The translations under genes were made by a program, and so were the position numbers. DNA of 64,000 bases, taken from assembly GCA_020637985.1 (NCBI GenBank), contig JACKJK010000008.1, forward strand, positions 62,001 through 126,000, written 5' to 3'. Within the stretch, counting starts at the first letter, position 1. Each line of letters opens with the position of its first letter. Positions 25,530 through 34,002 of this stretch are shown piece after piece. The notes beneath the pieces are model-generated. The model did not search any database and was not told the origin of the DNA. It saw only the letters and a list, made by a program, of their open reading frames with translations. The DNA comes from Rhodobiaceae bacterium (GTDB lineage: Bacteria; Pseudomonadota; Alphaproteobacteria; Rhizobiales; Tepidamorphaceae).

Positions 25530-27014
25530 ATGATCAAGACAGGTGCACAGCATACCGCCTCGCTCCAGGACGGGCGCGACGTGCTGATCGACGGCAAGCA
25601 CGCCGGCGACGTCACGGTGCATCCCGCCTTCCGCAACGCCTGCGCGACGGTCGGCGAGATGTACGATTTCCAGGCCCGCCCGGAGAACCGCGACCTGATG
25701 ACCTACGAGGTCTCCGGGACCGGCGACCGCGCCAACCGCATCTGGCAGCTGCCGACCAGCCGCGACGAACTCGTCGAGCGCCGCCGCGCGCTGGAAGCCT
25801 GGGCCGGCGTCCATTGCGGTTTCCTCGGCCGCTCGCCCGACCACGTCGCTTCCTGCATCGCCGGCATGTACATGGGGCGCGAGGTGTTCGAGGAGTACGA
25901 CAAGGCGCGCGCCGGGGCGCTGGCCGATTACTACCGCTACGCGCGCGACAACGAACTCTACCTCACCTACGTTATCATCAACCCGCAGGCCGACCGCTCC
26001 AAGGGTGCGCACGAGCAGCAGTCGAAGTTCCTCTCCGCCGGCGTCGTCGACGAAGACGCCGAAGGCCTGACCATCCGCGGCGCCAAGATGCTGGCCACCG
26101 CCGGCATCATGGCCAACGAGGTCTTCGTCACCTGCATCCAGCCTCTGGGCAAGGGCGAGGAGCCTTACGCGCTTTCCTTCGCCATCCCGATGAACGCCAA
26201 GGGCCTGAAGATGCTGTCGCGCAAGTCCTACGAGGCGGACGCGCGCAGCGTCTACGACAGTCCGCTCGCCAGCCGCTTCGACGAGAACGACGCCGTCCTC
26301 TACTTCGACGATGTCAAAGTGCCGTGGGAGCGCGTGTTCATCAACCAGAGCACCGAGATGTGCAACAAGCAGTTCCATGCGACGCCCGCGCACGTCTACC
26401 AGAACTACCAGGCCCAGGTGCGCCTGATGGTCAAGCTGCGCTTCATGACCGGCATCGCCCGTCGCATCGCCGAGGTCAACGGCGTCGTAGACTTCCCGCA
26501 GGTGCGCGAGACGCTGGGCACGCTAGCCGCCCAGTGCGGCATGGTCGAGGCCTGCGTCAACGCCATGGAGGCCAAGGGCCATCAGCGCGGACCCTATTTT
26601 GTGCCCGATCGCCACATGCTCTACACGGCGTCGGTGCTCAGCCAGCAGCTCTATCCGAACTTCATTACCACGTTGCGCGACCTCGCCGGAGGCGGCCTCA
26701 TCATGCTGCCGTCCTCGATCGCCGACTTCGGCAATGCCGAACTGGCCGACCTGATCGGCAAGACGCAGCAGTCGCCGGCCGCCTCTTCGGAAGGCCGCGT
26801 CAAGTTCTTCAAGCTGGCCTGGGACGCCATCGGCTCGGAGTTCGCCTCGCGCCACACCCAGTACGAGATGTTCTATTCCGGCGCCACCTTCGTCACCAAG
26901 AACCACAGCTTCCGCACCTTCGATTGGGGCCAAAGCGCGGAGATGGTCGACCGCATGCTCGACAGCTATTCTCTGGATGAGGAACTGGCCCGTTTCAACG
27001 CCGCCGCCGAGTGA
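25530..27014 (+). CDS. Two-component flavin monooxygenase, oxygenase component (HpaB-like)
   Basis: This 494-residue protein is of the 4-hydroxyphenylacetate 3-hydroxylase family, which hydroxylates phenolic rings using reduced FAD. Recognisable blocks include SPDHVASCIAGMY (about residues 107-119), NPQADRSKG, GAKMLATAG (FAD binding), FDDVKVPWERVF, and GGLIMLPSSIAD in the C-terminal helical bundle. Length fits the family (about 480-520). AGGGGAG lies eight bases before ATG 25530. With the adjacent reductase and MarR regulator it forms a complete inducible hydroxylase. The substrate may be the acid imported by the upstream transporter; not demonstrable here. Confidence 0.88.
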   Translation: MIKTGAQHTASLQDGRDVLIDGKHAGDVTVHPAFRNACATVGEMYDFQARPENRDLMTYEVSGTGDRANRIWQLPTSRDELVERRRALEAWAGVHCGFLGRSPDHVASCIAGMYMGREVFEEYDKARAGALADYYRYARDNELYLTYVIINPQADRSKGAHEQQSKFLSAGVVDEDAEGLTIRGAKMLATAGIMANEVFVTCIQPLGKGEEPYALSFAIPMNAKGLKMLSRKSYEADARSVYDSPLASRFDENDAVLYFDDVKVPWERVFINQSTEMCNKQFHATPAHVYQNYQAQVRLMVKLRFMTGIARRIAEVNGVVDFPQVRETLGTLAAQCGMVEACVNAMEAKGHQRGPYFVPDRHMLYTASVLSQQLYPNFITTLRDLAGGGLIMLPSSIADFGNAELADLIGKTQQSPAASSEGRVKFFKLAWDAIGSEFASRHTQYEMFYSGATFVTKNHSFRTFDWGQSAEMVDRMLDSYSLDEELARFNAAAE

Positions 27015-27026
27015 GGACCGACACCC

Positions 27027-27407
27027 ATGGCCATCGACAAGGAACACCTGGAATTCCACGCCGTCGACATGAGCACCGGCTGGGAGACCCCGCCCGGCTA
27101 TCCCGCCGGCATCCAGCAGAAGATCCTCGCCGGCAAGCTCGACGAGACCGGCAAGACAGGCAACCGCACGCGGCTGCTCCGGTTTGCGCCGGGCGTCTTC
27201 ACGACCAAGCCCTTCGTGCACGACTACTGGGAGGAGGTCTATCTCGTCTCCGGCGACCTGACCGTCGGCAACGATGAGAACGGCGAGGGCGGCGAAAGCT
27301 TCGCGCCCAACACCTACGCCTGCCGCCCGCCCGGCGTCTACCACGGGCCCTTCAGGTCGAACGGCGGCTGCATCCTGCTGGAGACGCACTACTACGACGA
27401 GACCTGA
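27027..27407 (+). CDS. Small cupin protein
   Basis: This 126-residue single-domain cupin follows the monooxygenase by 12 bases. Metal-binding residues are visible in HDYWEEVYLVSG (about residues 66-77) and PPGVYHGPF (about 103-111). It could be a ring-cleavage or quercetinase-like dioxygenase or a ChrR-like cupin; the short length and the ETHYYDE tail do not decide it. Co-transcription with the flavin monooxygenase suggests a role in handling the hydroxylated product. Confidence 0.75.
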   Translation: MAIDKEHLEFHAVDMSTGWETPPGYPAGIQQKILAGKLDETGKTGNRTRLLRFAPGVFTTKPFVHDYWEEVYLVSGDLTVGNDENGEGGESFAPNTYACRPPGVYHGPFRSNGGCILLETHYYDET

Positions 27408-27503
27408 CTGGCTTCGCCTGTAAGGCTTGCCCGACAGGTTTCAACTGATCGGTCTCACCTCACAGGTTTCACCCGTTGGGTGCCGCCCATTGGGCGCTGC
27501 CTG

Positions 27504-28211
27504 TCACCCTTCGACCGGCAGTTCGTCGACGGCATAGCCATGCGACAGCCGCCGGTCGAGGACCGGGTCGACCAGCTCGAACGAGAAGTGTTCTGCGGGC
27601 CGGATGCCGCCGATGGCCGCCAGCGTGCCGCACATCATCACGTCGCCGTCGGCAAAGCCGCCGCCTGCGTCCTCGATGTCGAACAGGCTGATGAGGTCCT
27701 GCGGCGAGCGCATCTTCGCCACCGGGCCTTCCTGGTAGACGACGCGGTTGTTGTTCTCGCGGATGTAGGCGCGCAGGATCAACTGGTCCCAGTGGGCCGC
27801 CACCTCGCTGTAACGCCAGAACGCCGGCGCGATCGGCTTGTCGCAAATCTGCTTGGCAATGGTGATGCCCTGCTTTTCCAGTTCGCGGTCGGTATGGTCG
27901 GAGCCAACCCCGACCCAATCCTCGCCTCCAAGCCGCGCGATGACGAATTCCGCCTCGCCGCTGGTGTTCGAGCCGGTCACCTCGATGCGGTCGCCGGTGG
28001 TCAGCCGCGAAACCGCGTTGCGGTAGAAGATCGGCGTGCGCGCGGGGCGCGGGATGCCCAGTTCCTCTAGTTCGCGGATGTGCGCTTCCATCGCCACCGT
28101 GTCGCGTCCTGTCCACCCGGCAACGATCAGCCGGCGCACTGCCAGCCGCGTCTCGCGGTCCCCGGCGAGCGGTTCGAGGATCACCGGCAGGATCTTTTCG
28201 GCATGTGTCAT
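27504..28211 (-). CDS. DUF2848 family protein
   Basis: This 235-residue protein matches my recollection of DUF2848: LIVAGWTGRD near residue 26, ARTPIFYRNAVSRL, a VGVGSDHTDRELEK motif (about 100-113) and FSFELVDPVLDRRLSHGY near the end. The family has a fumarylacetoacetate-hydrolase-like appearance around 'GSDHTDRxxE', so a C-C or C-O bond hydrolase/lyase role is possible, but no function is established to my knowledge. Start at ATG 28211 with GGAAG upstream; longer upstream frame rejected. It converges on the cupin gene, with a 96-base gap containing two copies of ACAGGTTTCA. Confidence 0.7.
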   Translation of the reverse strand: MTHAEKILPVILEPLAGDRETRLAVRRLIVAGWTGRDTVAMEAHIRELEELGIPRPARTPIFYRNAVSRLTTGDRIEVTGSNTSGEAEFVIARLGGEDWVGVGSDHTDRELEKQGITIAKQICDKPIAPAFWRYSEVAAHWDQLILRAYIRENNNRVVYQEGPVAKMRSPQDLISLFDIEDAGGGFADGDVMMCGTLAAIGGIRPAEHFSFELVDPVLDRRLSHGYAVDELPVEG

Positions 28212-28369
28212 CTGGTCTTCCGTTGCGGTTTGGCGCGGCGGCGCCGATGTGTTTGGCGAGACGATAGCGGACGCAAACAAACTCAACAACGTCTCGGGTA
28301 CAACGATACACAGCCGGCATACGCAGGCCGCAATTGCCATTTGCAGGGTTTGGACCCTAGGCTGCCTGC

Positions 28370-29281
28370 ATGCAGATCATCGACGCCCATCATCATGTCT
28401 GGGACCTTGCCGCCAACTACCATCCCTGGCTGTCCGACCGGACGGTGCAGTTCCGCTATGGCGACTACACGGCGATCAGACGCGACTACCTGCCGGCTTA
28501 TTACCTTGAGGACACCGCGGGCTTCGACGTCATCGGAAGCGTCTACGTCGAGGCAGAGTGGGACCCGCGCGATCCTCTCGGCGAGGTCGAGTGGGTCGCC
28601 GAGCAGCGCGAGGTTTACCGCCTGCCGAGCGTCATGGTGGCGCAGGCCTGGCTCGACCGCGAGGACGCCGAGGATGTCCTCGCCGCCCACGGCGCCACGC
28701 CCTTCGTGCGCGGCATCCGCCACAAGCCGCGCGGCCGCGACCTCGGCGAGGCGATCGATGCCGCCTTGCCCGGCTCCATGGGCGATCCGGCCTGGCGGCG
28801 CGGCTACACGATGCTCGCGGCGAACGGCCTGAGTTTCGACCTGCAGACGCCGTGGTGGAACCTTGCCGAGGCTCGCCGGCTTGCCGACGATTTCCCCGAC
28901 ACCTTGATCGTCCTCAACCACACCGGCCTGCCTGCCGACCGCAGTGCCGAAGGGCTGGGGGGCTGGCGCGAGGCGATGTCGCTGTTTGCCGGCGCCGAAA
29001 ACGCCGCGCTGAAGATTTCCGGCATCGGCCTGCCGGGCAGGGCATGGTCGGTTGCCGACAACCGCCGCGTCGTGCTCGACGCCATCGACATCTTCGGTCC
29101 CGGCCGCTGCATGTTCGCCAGCAACTTCCCGGTCGACAGCCTGGTTGGCAGCTTCGCAACGATCTTCAACGGCTTTCTCGAGATCACCGCGGACTTCGAT
29201 GCATCCGAACGCACCGCGATGTTCGCTGGCAACGCCCGCAGGCTCTACCGCATCGCCGACGCCGACCTGCGGCAGGGGTAG
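28370..29281 (+). CDS. Amidohydrolase-family TIM-barrel metal hydrolase
   Basis: This 303-residue protein starts MQIIDAHHHVWD, the HxH metal motif of the amidohydrolase-2 (TIM-barrel fold) group that includes lactonases and decarboxylases. Further marks are IRHKPRG, VLNHTGLPAD and the terminal catalytic Asp region FASNFPVDS (about 247-255). Length is typical. No clear Shine-Dalgarno precedes the ATG, so it may start leaderless or use a weak site. It shares direction with the dehydrogenase 34 bases downstream. Lactonase acting on a sugar- or ring-derived lactone is one option. Confidence 0.82.
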   Translation: MQIIDAHHHVWDLAANYHPWLSDRTVQFRYGDYTAIRRDYLPAYYLEDTAGFDVIGSVYVEAEWDPRDPLGEVEWVAEQREVYRLPSVMVAQAWLDREDAEDVLAAHGATPFVRGIRHKPRGRDLGEAIDAALPGSMGDPAWRRGYTMLAANGLSFDLQTPWWNLAEARRLADDFPDTLIVLNHTGLPADRSAEGLGGWREAMSLFAGAENAALKISGIGLPGRAWSVADNRRVVLDAIDIFGPGRCMFASNFPVDSLVGSFATIFNGFLEITADFDASERTAMFAGNARRLYRIADADLRQG

Positions 29282-29315
29282 GACGCAACGCGCGTTCACA
29301 AGGGGAGGGGAAGAC

Positions 29316-30209
29316 ATGAGCACGGAACGGTTCGGCGACTCGGCGCGTATCGGCCTCGTCGGTCTCGGTATCATGGGCGCTCCGATCGCCCAGCGCGTTC
29401 GCGAGAAAGGCCACCCGGTCACCGCGTGGAACCTGGAGCCCGAGCGTTTCGAACTCGTCCGCGACGACGGTGTGGTCTGGGTGGATTCGCCAGCCGATGT
29501 CTGGGCGGCCTGCGACGTCGCCTTCGTCTGCGTGCTGGGCGACCCGGCGCTGGAAGGAGTCTGCCTTGGCGAGCGCGGATTCGCGCGCGGCGGCAAGGGT
29601 GCGCGGATGCTCGTCGATCTGTCTACCTCCTCGCCGGAGGCGACGCTGCGCATTGCCCGCGACTTTGCCGCCGCGGCGGGGGCGGGCTGGGTCGATGCGC
29701 CGATGTCCGGCGGGCCGCTGGCCGCGCGCGAGGGCAATCTCACCTTGATGATCGGCGGCGAACGCGAGGCCTGCGACGCCGTCATGCCACTGCTGTCGCT
29801 GATCGCATCGAACGTCACCCGCATGGGCGATCTCGGCGCCGGCCAGACCGCGAAGATCCTCAACCAGGCGATCGTCGGCGTGAACTATGTGCTGATGGCC
29901 GAGCTGCTGAAGACCGCGACGGCTGCCGGCATCGACCCCGCGTTGCTGCCCGGCGCGCTGAAGGGCGGCATGGCCGACAGCACCATCCTGCAGCGCATCT
30001 ATACCCAGATGGTGGCGCAGGACTTCGATCCCCCGCGCAGCTACGCCCGCCAGCTCGACAAGGACCTGAAGTCGGTGCTGCATTTCGTCCACGACCTGGG
30101 CCTCGACCTGCCGGTGCTCGAAACGGCGATCGCGCGCTACCGCGGCTGGGCGCAGGACGGCAACGAGATGCGCGACAGTGCCTCGGTGTCGCGCGCCTAT
30201 GGCGTCTGA
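29316..30209 (+). CDS. 3-hydroxyisobutyrate/2-hydroxy-3-oxopropionate-type dehydrogenase
   Basis: This 297-residue beta-hydroxyacid dehydrogenase has the Rossmann motif GLVGLGIMGAPIA (about residues 13-25), substrate-binding DAPMSGGPLAAREGNLT (about 127-143) and the catalytic lysine in GAGQTAKILNQ (about residue 178). AGGGGAGGGG precedes ATG 29316. It would oxidise a 3-hydroxyacid with NAD(P). It follows the amidohydrolase and precedes the diol dehydratase after 132 bases containing a structured leader. 3-hydroxyisobutyrate, tartronate semialdehyde and 3-hydroxypropionate are all possible substrates. Confidence 0.85.
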   Translation: MSTERFGDSARIGLVGLGIMGAPIAQRVREKGHPVTAWNLEPERFELVRDDGVVWVDSPADVWAACDVAFVCVLGDPALEGVCLGERGFARGGKGARMLVDLSTSSPEATLRIARDFAAAAGAGWVDAPMSGGPLAAREGNLTLMIGGEREACDAVMPLLSLIASNVTRMGDLGAGQTAKILNQAIVGVNYVLMAELLKTATAAGIDPALLPGALKGGMADSTILQRIYTQMVAQDFDPPRSYARQLDKDLKSVLHFVHDLGLDLPVLETAIARYRGWAQDGNEMRDSASVSRAYGV

Positions 30210-30251
30210 AGTCAAGCCGCGCGCCGCCTGCCTCTGCCATCATTGCCCGTG

Positions 30252-30313
30252 CTGCCGCTGGTCCGGGCGCTTTGCGCCCGAACCGATTTGCGTGCGCGCG
30301 CCAAACGCGGCAG
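30252..30313 (+). promoter_or_regulatory. Nested stem-loop leader upstream of the diol dehydratase
   Basis: An outer pair CTGCCGC (30252-30258) / GCGGCAG (30307-30313) encloses a perfect hairpin CGGGCGC-TTT-GCGCCCG (30264-30280). The structure ends 28 bases before the dehydratase start. It is too short for a cobalamin riboswitch and I find no B12-box sequence. It may be a terminator remnant for the upstream gene or a post-transcriptional control element. Confidence 0.4.
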
Positions 30314-30341
30314 CATCGGCCCAACCGGGGGAAGATGCGCG

Positions 30342-32636
30342 ATGAACAGGCACGACGATCTCGGCACCAACCGCTGGCGCCGCTTCGATGACTGGGACGA
30401 GCGGCCGCTCAGGCTCGACAACTTCGCCAGGGACGATCCCGCCAACGGCTTTTCGGCCATGAAGGGGGCGAAGGACCCAAAACCGTCCGTCGCGGTCGAG
30501 GGCGGGCGCATCACCGCCATGGACGGTACCCCGCAGGCCGACTTCGACATGATCGACCTGTTCATCGCCCGCTACCATCTCGATCCCGAGATGGTCGGGG
30601 AGGCGATGGCGATGCCGTCCGCCGAGGTCGCGCGCATGCTGGTCGACATGAACGTCCCGCGCGAGCGCCTGGTGAAGCTCGCCCACGGCATGACGCCGGC
30701 CAAGCTTGCCGAGGTCGTCGCGCATCTGAACGCCATGGAGATCGCCTTCGCCTACGCCAAGATGCGCGCCCGCGCGACGCCGGGAAACCAGGCCCACGTC
30801 ACCAACGCCAAGGACGATCCCCTGCAGCTTGCAGCCGATGCCGCCGTCGCGGTCGCCTTCGGATTCGACGAGATCGAGACGACGATGCGCGTCTCGCGCA
30901 ATTCCTGGTCGAACGCGCTCGCCTGCTGCATCGGCTCCAGCGTCGGGCGTGCCGGCACCCTGTTCCAGTGTTCCAGCGAGGAGGCCGAGGAACTGCAGAT
31001 CGGCATGGCGGGCTTCACCTCCTATGCCGAGACGGTGTCGGTCTACGGCACCGAGAAGTCCTTCATCGATGGCGACGACACGCCGTGGTCGAAGGCGTTC
31101 CTCGCCGCGGCCTATGCCTCGCGCGGCATCAAGATGCGCTGCACCTCGGGCGCGGCGGCCGAACTGCTGATGGGCTTCCACGAGGCCAAGTCGCTGCTCT
31201 ACCTGGAAGCACGTTGCCTGTGCATGCAGCGCGCCATGGGCGTGCAGGGCACCCAGAACGGCGGCATCGACGGCGCCCCGCTGGCGTCTGCCATCCCCGG
31301 CGGCGTGCGCGAGTTGATGGCGGAAAACCTGATCGCCGTCTGGCTCGATCTGGAGTGCGCTTCGGGCAACGACGCACGCTCATCGGAATCGGAGATCCGC
31401 ATCGGCGCCAAGATCCTGCCCTTCCTGATCGCCGGGTCCGATCTCATCTGCTCGGGCTTCGGCTCGATCCTGAAGTACGACAACTCCTTCAACCCGTCGT
31501 CCTTCAATGGCGAGGAACTGGAGGACTACCTCGTCCTGCAGCGCGACTTCGAGGCCGACGGCGGGCTGACCCCGCGCAGCGAGGACGAGTTGCTGGCGAT
31601 CCGCAAACAAGCCGTCGATGCCATTGCCGCCGTCTTCGAGGAACTGGACCTCGGCAGCCCGGACGCGGACATGAAAGGCTCCGTCGTCGTCGCGTCGGGG
31701 TCGGACGACACGCGCAGCTACCTGCCCGGCGACGTCAGCAAGATCAGCGCGGCAATCTCCGGGCGTGCCATCACCGTGCTCGATGTCATCCGCGCCCTGC
31801 ACAAGCGTGGCTTCGTGGAGGAGGCCGAGAACCTGCTCTTCCTCGTCAAGCTGCGCCTGTCCGGCGACTACCTGCAGACCTCCGCCGTCATCCGCGACGG
31901 CAAGGTGATCTCGGCGATCAACGACCCCAACCGCTACGACGGGCCGGGCTCCGGCTACCGGCTGAGCGAGGCGCGCCGCGCCGAGATCTGCGCCATCCGC
32001 GGCGAACTCGACCAGCGCGAGGTGTTGCGCGCCGAGGCGACCTTCGAGAAGGCCGAGAGCGGGCGCATCGCCTATCGCAACATGGGGCCGGCGCAACGCG
32101 GCAGCGACGCGCACGAGATCGTCGTGGGGCTGAGCCCCGCCTTCGGCACGCAACTGTTCCGCACGCTCGCCGGCCATTCGCTCGCCGACGTGCTGCGCGC
32201 GCTCGGCGACGGCATCGTGGAAGAAGGCGGCAGCGTGCGCTTCGTGCGGTTTCTGCACACGGCGGACACCTCGTTCCTCGGCCTCAGCGCGGCGGGCCTT
32301 GCCGGCTCCGGCGTCGGCATCGGTCTGCAGGCCAAGGGCACCGCGGTGATCCACCACCGCGACCGCCTGCCGCACAACAACCTGGAACTGTTCTCCAACG
32401 CACCGATCACCACGCTGGACCACTATCGCGGTTTCGGCCGCAACGCGGTGCGCTATGCGAAGGGACTGGACGTCGAGCCGGTCGTTGTGCCGACTCGCGG
32501 CGAGGCGTTGGGCGCGCGCTTCCACGCCCGCGTCGCCCTGATCTACGCCATCGAGACCGGGCTGACGCGCGACGGCGCCGCGCCCGAGGACGTCGCCGTC
32601 GAATTCATCAGGGGCAAGGGGAGGGCCGGCGCATGA
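30342..32636 (+). CDS. B12-dependent diol/glycerol dehydratase, fused large + medium subunits
   Basis: This 764-residue protein joins the large (PduC/DhaB-like, residues ~1-550) and medium (PduD-like, ~570-764) subunits of adenosylcobalamin-dependent diol dehydratase, converting 1,2-diols or glycerol to aldehydes. Large-subunit active-site blocks are conserved: NQAHVTN, FDEIETT, YGTEKSFIDGDDTPWSK, VQGTQNG and DLECASGND, covering the Gln, His, Glu and Asp residues that bind substrate and ion. The medium part keeps VGLSPAFG, GSGVGIGLQAKGTAVIHHRD and NLELFSNAP. No extra N-terminal targeting helix precedes the medium part, as it is fused. GGGGGAAG is seven bases before ATG 30342. It overlaps the small subunit (ATGA). 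No reactivase gene is seen. Confidence 0.92.
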   Translation: MNRHDDLGTNRWRRFDDWDERPLRLDNFARDDPANGFSAMKGAKDPKPSVAVEGGRITAMDGTPQADFDMIDLFIARYHLDPEMVGEAMAMPSAEVARMLVDMNVPRERLVKLAHGMTPAKLAEVVAHLNAMEIAFAYAKMRARATPGNQAHVTNAKDDPLQLAADAAVAVAFGFDEIETTMRVSRNSWSNALACCIGSSVGRAGTLFQCSSEEAEELQIGMAGFTSYAETVSVYGTEKSFIDGDDTPWSKAFLAAAYASRGIKMRCTSGAAAELLMGFHEAKSLLYLEARCLCMQRAMGVQGTQNGGIDGAPLASAIPGGVRELMAENLIAVWLDLECASGNDARSSESEIRIGAKILPFLIAGSDLICSGFGSILKYDNSFNPSSFNGEELEDYLVLQRDFEADGGLTPRSEDELLAIRKQAVDAIAAVFEELDLGSPDADMKGSVVVASGSDDTRSYLPGDVSKISAAISGRAITVLDVIRALHKRGFVEEAENLLFLVKLRLSGDYLQTSAVIRDGKVISAINDPNRYDGPGSGYRLSEARRAEICAIRGELDQREVLRAEATFEKAESGRIAYRNMGPAQRGSDAHEIVVGLSPAFGTQLFRTLAGHSLADVLRALGDGIVEEGGSVRFVRFLHTADTSFLGLSAAGLAGSGVGIGLQAKGTAVIHHRDRLPHNNLELFSNAPITTLDHYRGFGRNAVRYAKGLDVEPVVVPTRGEALGARFHARVALIYAIETGLTRDGAAPEDVAVEFIRGKGRAGA

Positions 32637-33058
32637 GCCGCAAGCTGGACATCGCCGACTATCCGTTGGCGCAGACGCAGCCAGGCGAGGTGAAGGGCGC
32701 GCGCGGCCTCAGCCTCGATGACATCACGCTCGACGCGGTCATCGCCGGCAAGGTCGAAATGGACGACCTGCGCATCACCGCCGATGCCCTCAACGCGCAG
32801 GCCGAAATTGCCGAGGCCGCAGGTCGCGCGGCGCTTGCCGGCAACTTCCGCCGCGGCGCCGAGCTTTCCCGCGTGCCGCAGACCGTCATCATGCAGACCT
32901 ACGAGCTGCTCCGCCCCGGCCGCGCGAAGGACCGCCAGACGCTGCTGGACGCTGCCGAGCGGCTACGCCGCGACCATGGCGCAGAACGCATGGCCGCCTT
33001 CGTCGAGGAGGCCGCCGAGGTCTATGAACGCCGCGGGCTGTTCACCTTCCGCTACTGA
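32633..33058 (+). CDS. Diol/glycerol dehydratase small subunit (PduE-like)
   Basis: This 141-residue subunit completes the dehydratase. DYPLAQTQPGEVKG (about residues 9-22) and LDDITLDAVIAGKV match the small-subunit signature, and the C-terminal half is helical with PQTVIMQTYELLRPGR. The ATG at 32633 overlaps the fused subunit's stop. Length is slightly below PduE (about 170), with a shorter N-terminus; no encapsulation-type leader is obvious. It works with the upstream polypeptide in the cytoplasm, or possibly in the shell encoded 8 kb downstream. Confidence 0.88.
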   Translation: MSRKLDIADYPLAQTQPGEVKGARGLSLDDITLDAVIAGKVEMDDLRITADALNAQAEIAEAAGRAALAGNFRRGAELSRVPQTVIMQTYELLRPGRAKDRQTLLDAAERLRRDHGAERMAAFVEEAAEVYERRGLFTFRY

Positions 33059-33087
33059 GTTATCGACGACACCGAAAGAGGATGCCG

Positions 33088-33780
33088 ATGAGCTGGAAAA
33101 CCGCCTACCGCTCGATCTACTACCAGGGCGCGCCCGAACCCGACGACATGGACCTGAAGCCGGCGCAAACCGCGCTGCTCGTCATCGACGTGCAGAACAC
33201 CTACCTGGAACGGCCGGACCGATCCGGGCTGAGCGGCGCGGAGCTTGCAAGCTACGACGCCTGGACGCCCTTCCACGATCGCATGAACACCCAGGTCATC
33301 CCGCGCACCGCGGCCCTGCTCGCCGACTGCCGCAAGGCCGGCATGGAATGCATCTTCGCGCGCATCGCCACCTACACGCTCGACGGGCGCGAGCGCTCGC
33401 TGTCGCAGAAGATGCCCGGCTGGAACAACCTGCTGCTGCCCAAGGATCAGCACCCCTCCCAACTGGTGCCCGAACTTCAGCCAGTGGGTGATGAAATCTG
33501 CATCATCAAGACGACGGACTCCGCGCTGACGGGAACCAACCTGCGCCTCATCCTGCACAACATCGGCATCAGGAACGTCGTGTGCTGCGGCATCTTCACC
33601 GACCAGTGCGTCTCCTCGACGGTTCGCAGCCTCGCCGACGAGAGTTTCAACGTCATAGTACTTGAGGATTGTTGTGCTGCGGGATCGCAGGAATTGCACG
33701 ACAAGGAGCTTGAGATTCTAAACATGATCTATTGTCATGTGATGTCTAGCGACGAACTGAAGGGGATGATGGGTCAGTAA
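33088..33780 (+). CDS. Isochorismatase-family cysteine hydrolase
   Basis: This 230-residue protein has the catalytic triad of the family: Asp in VIDVQNTYLE (about residue 33), Lys in IIKTTDSAL (about 141) and Cys in CGIFTDQCVSSTVR (about 174). Such enzymes hydrolyse amides, N-carbamoyl compounds or ureido acids. I prefer ATG 33088, six bases after AAAGAGG, over the ATG at 33082. It lies 29 bases after the dehydratase small subunit and upstream of the polyamine-type importer, so an amide or carbamoyl derivative of an amine could be the substrate (inference). Confidence 0.85.
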   Translation: MSWKTAYRSIYYQGAPEPDDMDLKPAQTALLVIDVQNTYLERPDRSGLSGAELASYDAWTPFHDRMNTQVIPRTAALLADCRKAGMECIFARIATYTLDGRERSLSQKMPGWNNLLLPKDQHPSQLVPELQPVGDEICIIKTTDSALTGTNLRLILHNIGIRNVVCCGIFTDQCVSSTVRSLADESFNVIVLEDCCAAGSQELHDKELEILNMIYCHVMSSDELKGMMGQ

Positions 33781-34002
33781 TGATGGGTGCGCGGTGCGCC
33801 GCAGCGGGTGTCAAGTCTCGTCCGTCTCCGGTCAAGCTCGCCATTTGCGGTTTGCGCCACCATCAAATCTCGTCCCCGGTTCAGGTCTTCGGAATTCCGT
33901 GCACAGAGAAAATCCGGCATGGGTCTTGCTAGGAAAACCCCGGCGGCCAGCGGGCTCGGGCCCAGGGCCAGACGGCCAGAGAGAGAAGGAAGGGAGCAGA
34001 AC
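33781..34002 (+). other. Intergenic region before the Pot-type importer
   Basis: These 222 bases contain no convincing gene. They probably hold the promoter for the importer operon. GTCAAG occurs twice near 33811-33838. GC-rich repeats of GGGCCCAGGGCCAGACGGCC sit just before the AGGAAGGGAG ribosome-binding site. No clear -35/-10 pair could be assigned. Confidence 0.4.

Noticed and set aside
30210..30341. Cobalamin riboswitch upstream of the B12-dependent dehydratase
   Set aside because: The gap is only 132 bases and lacks a recognisable B12 box; only a simple nested hairpin is present.
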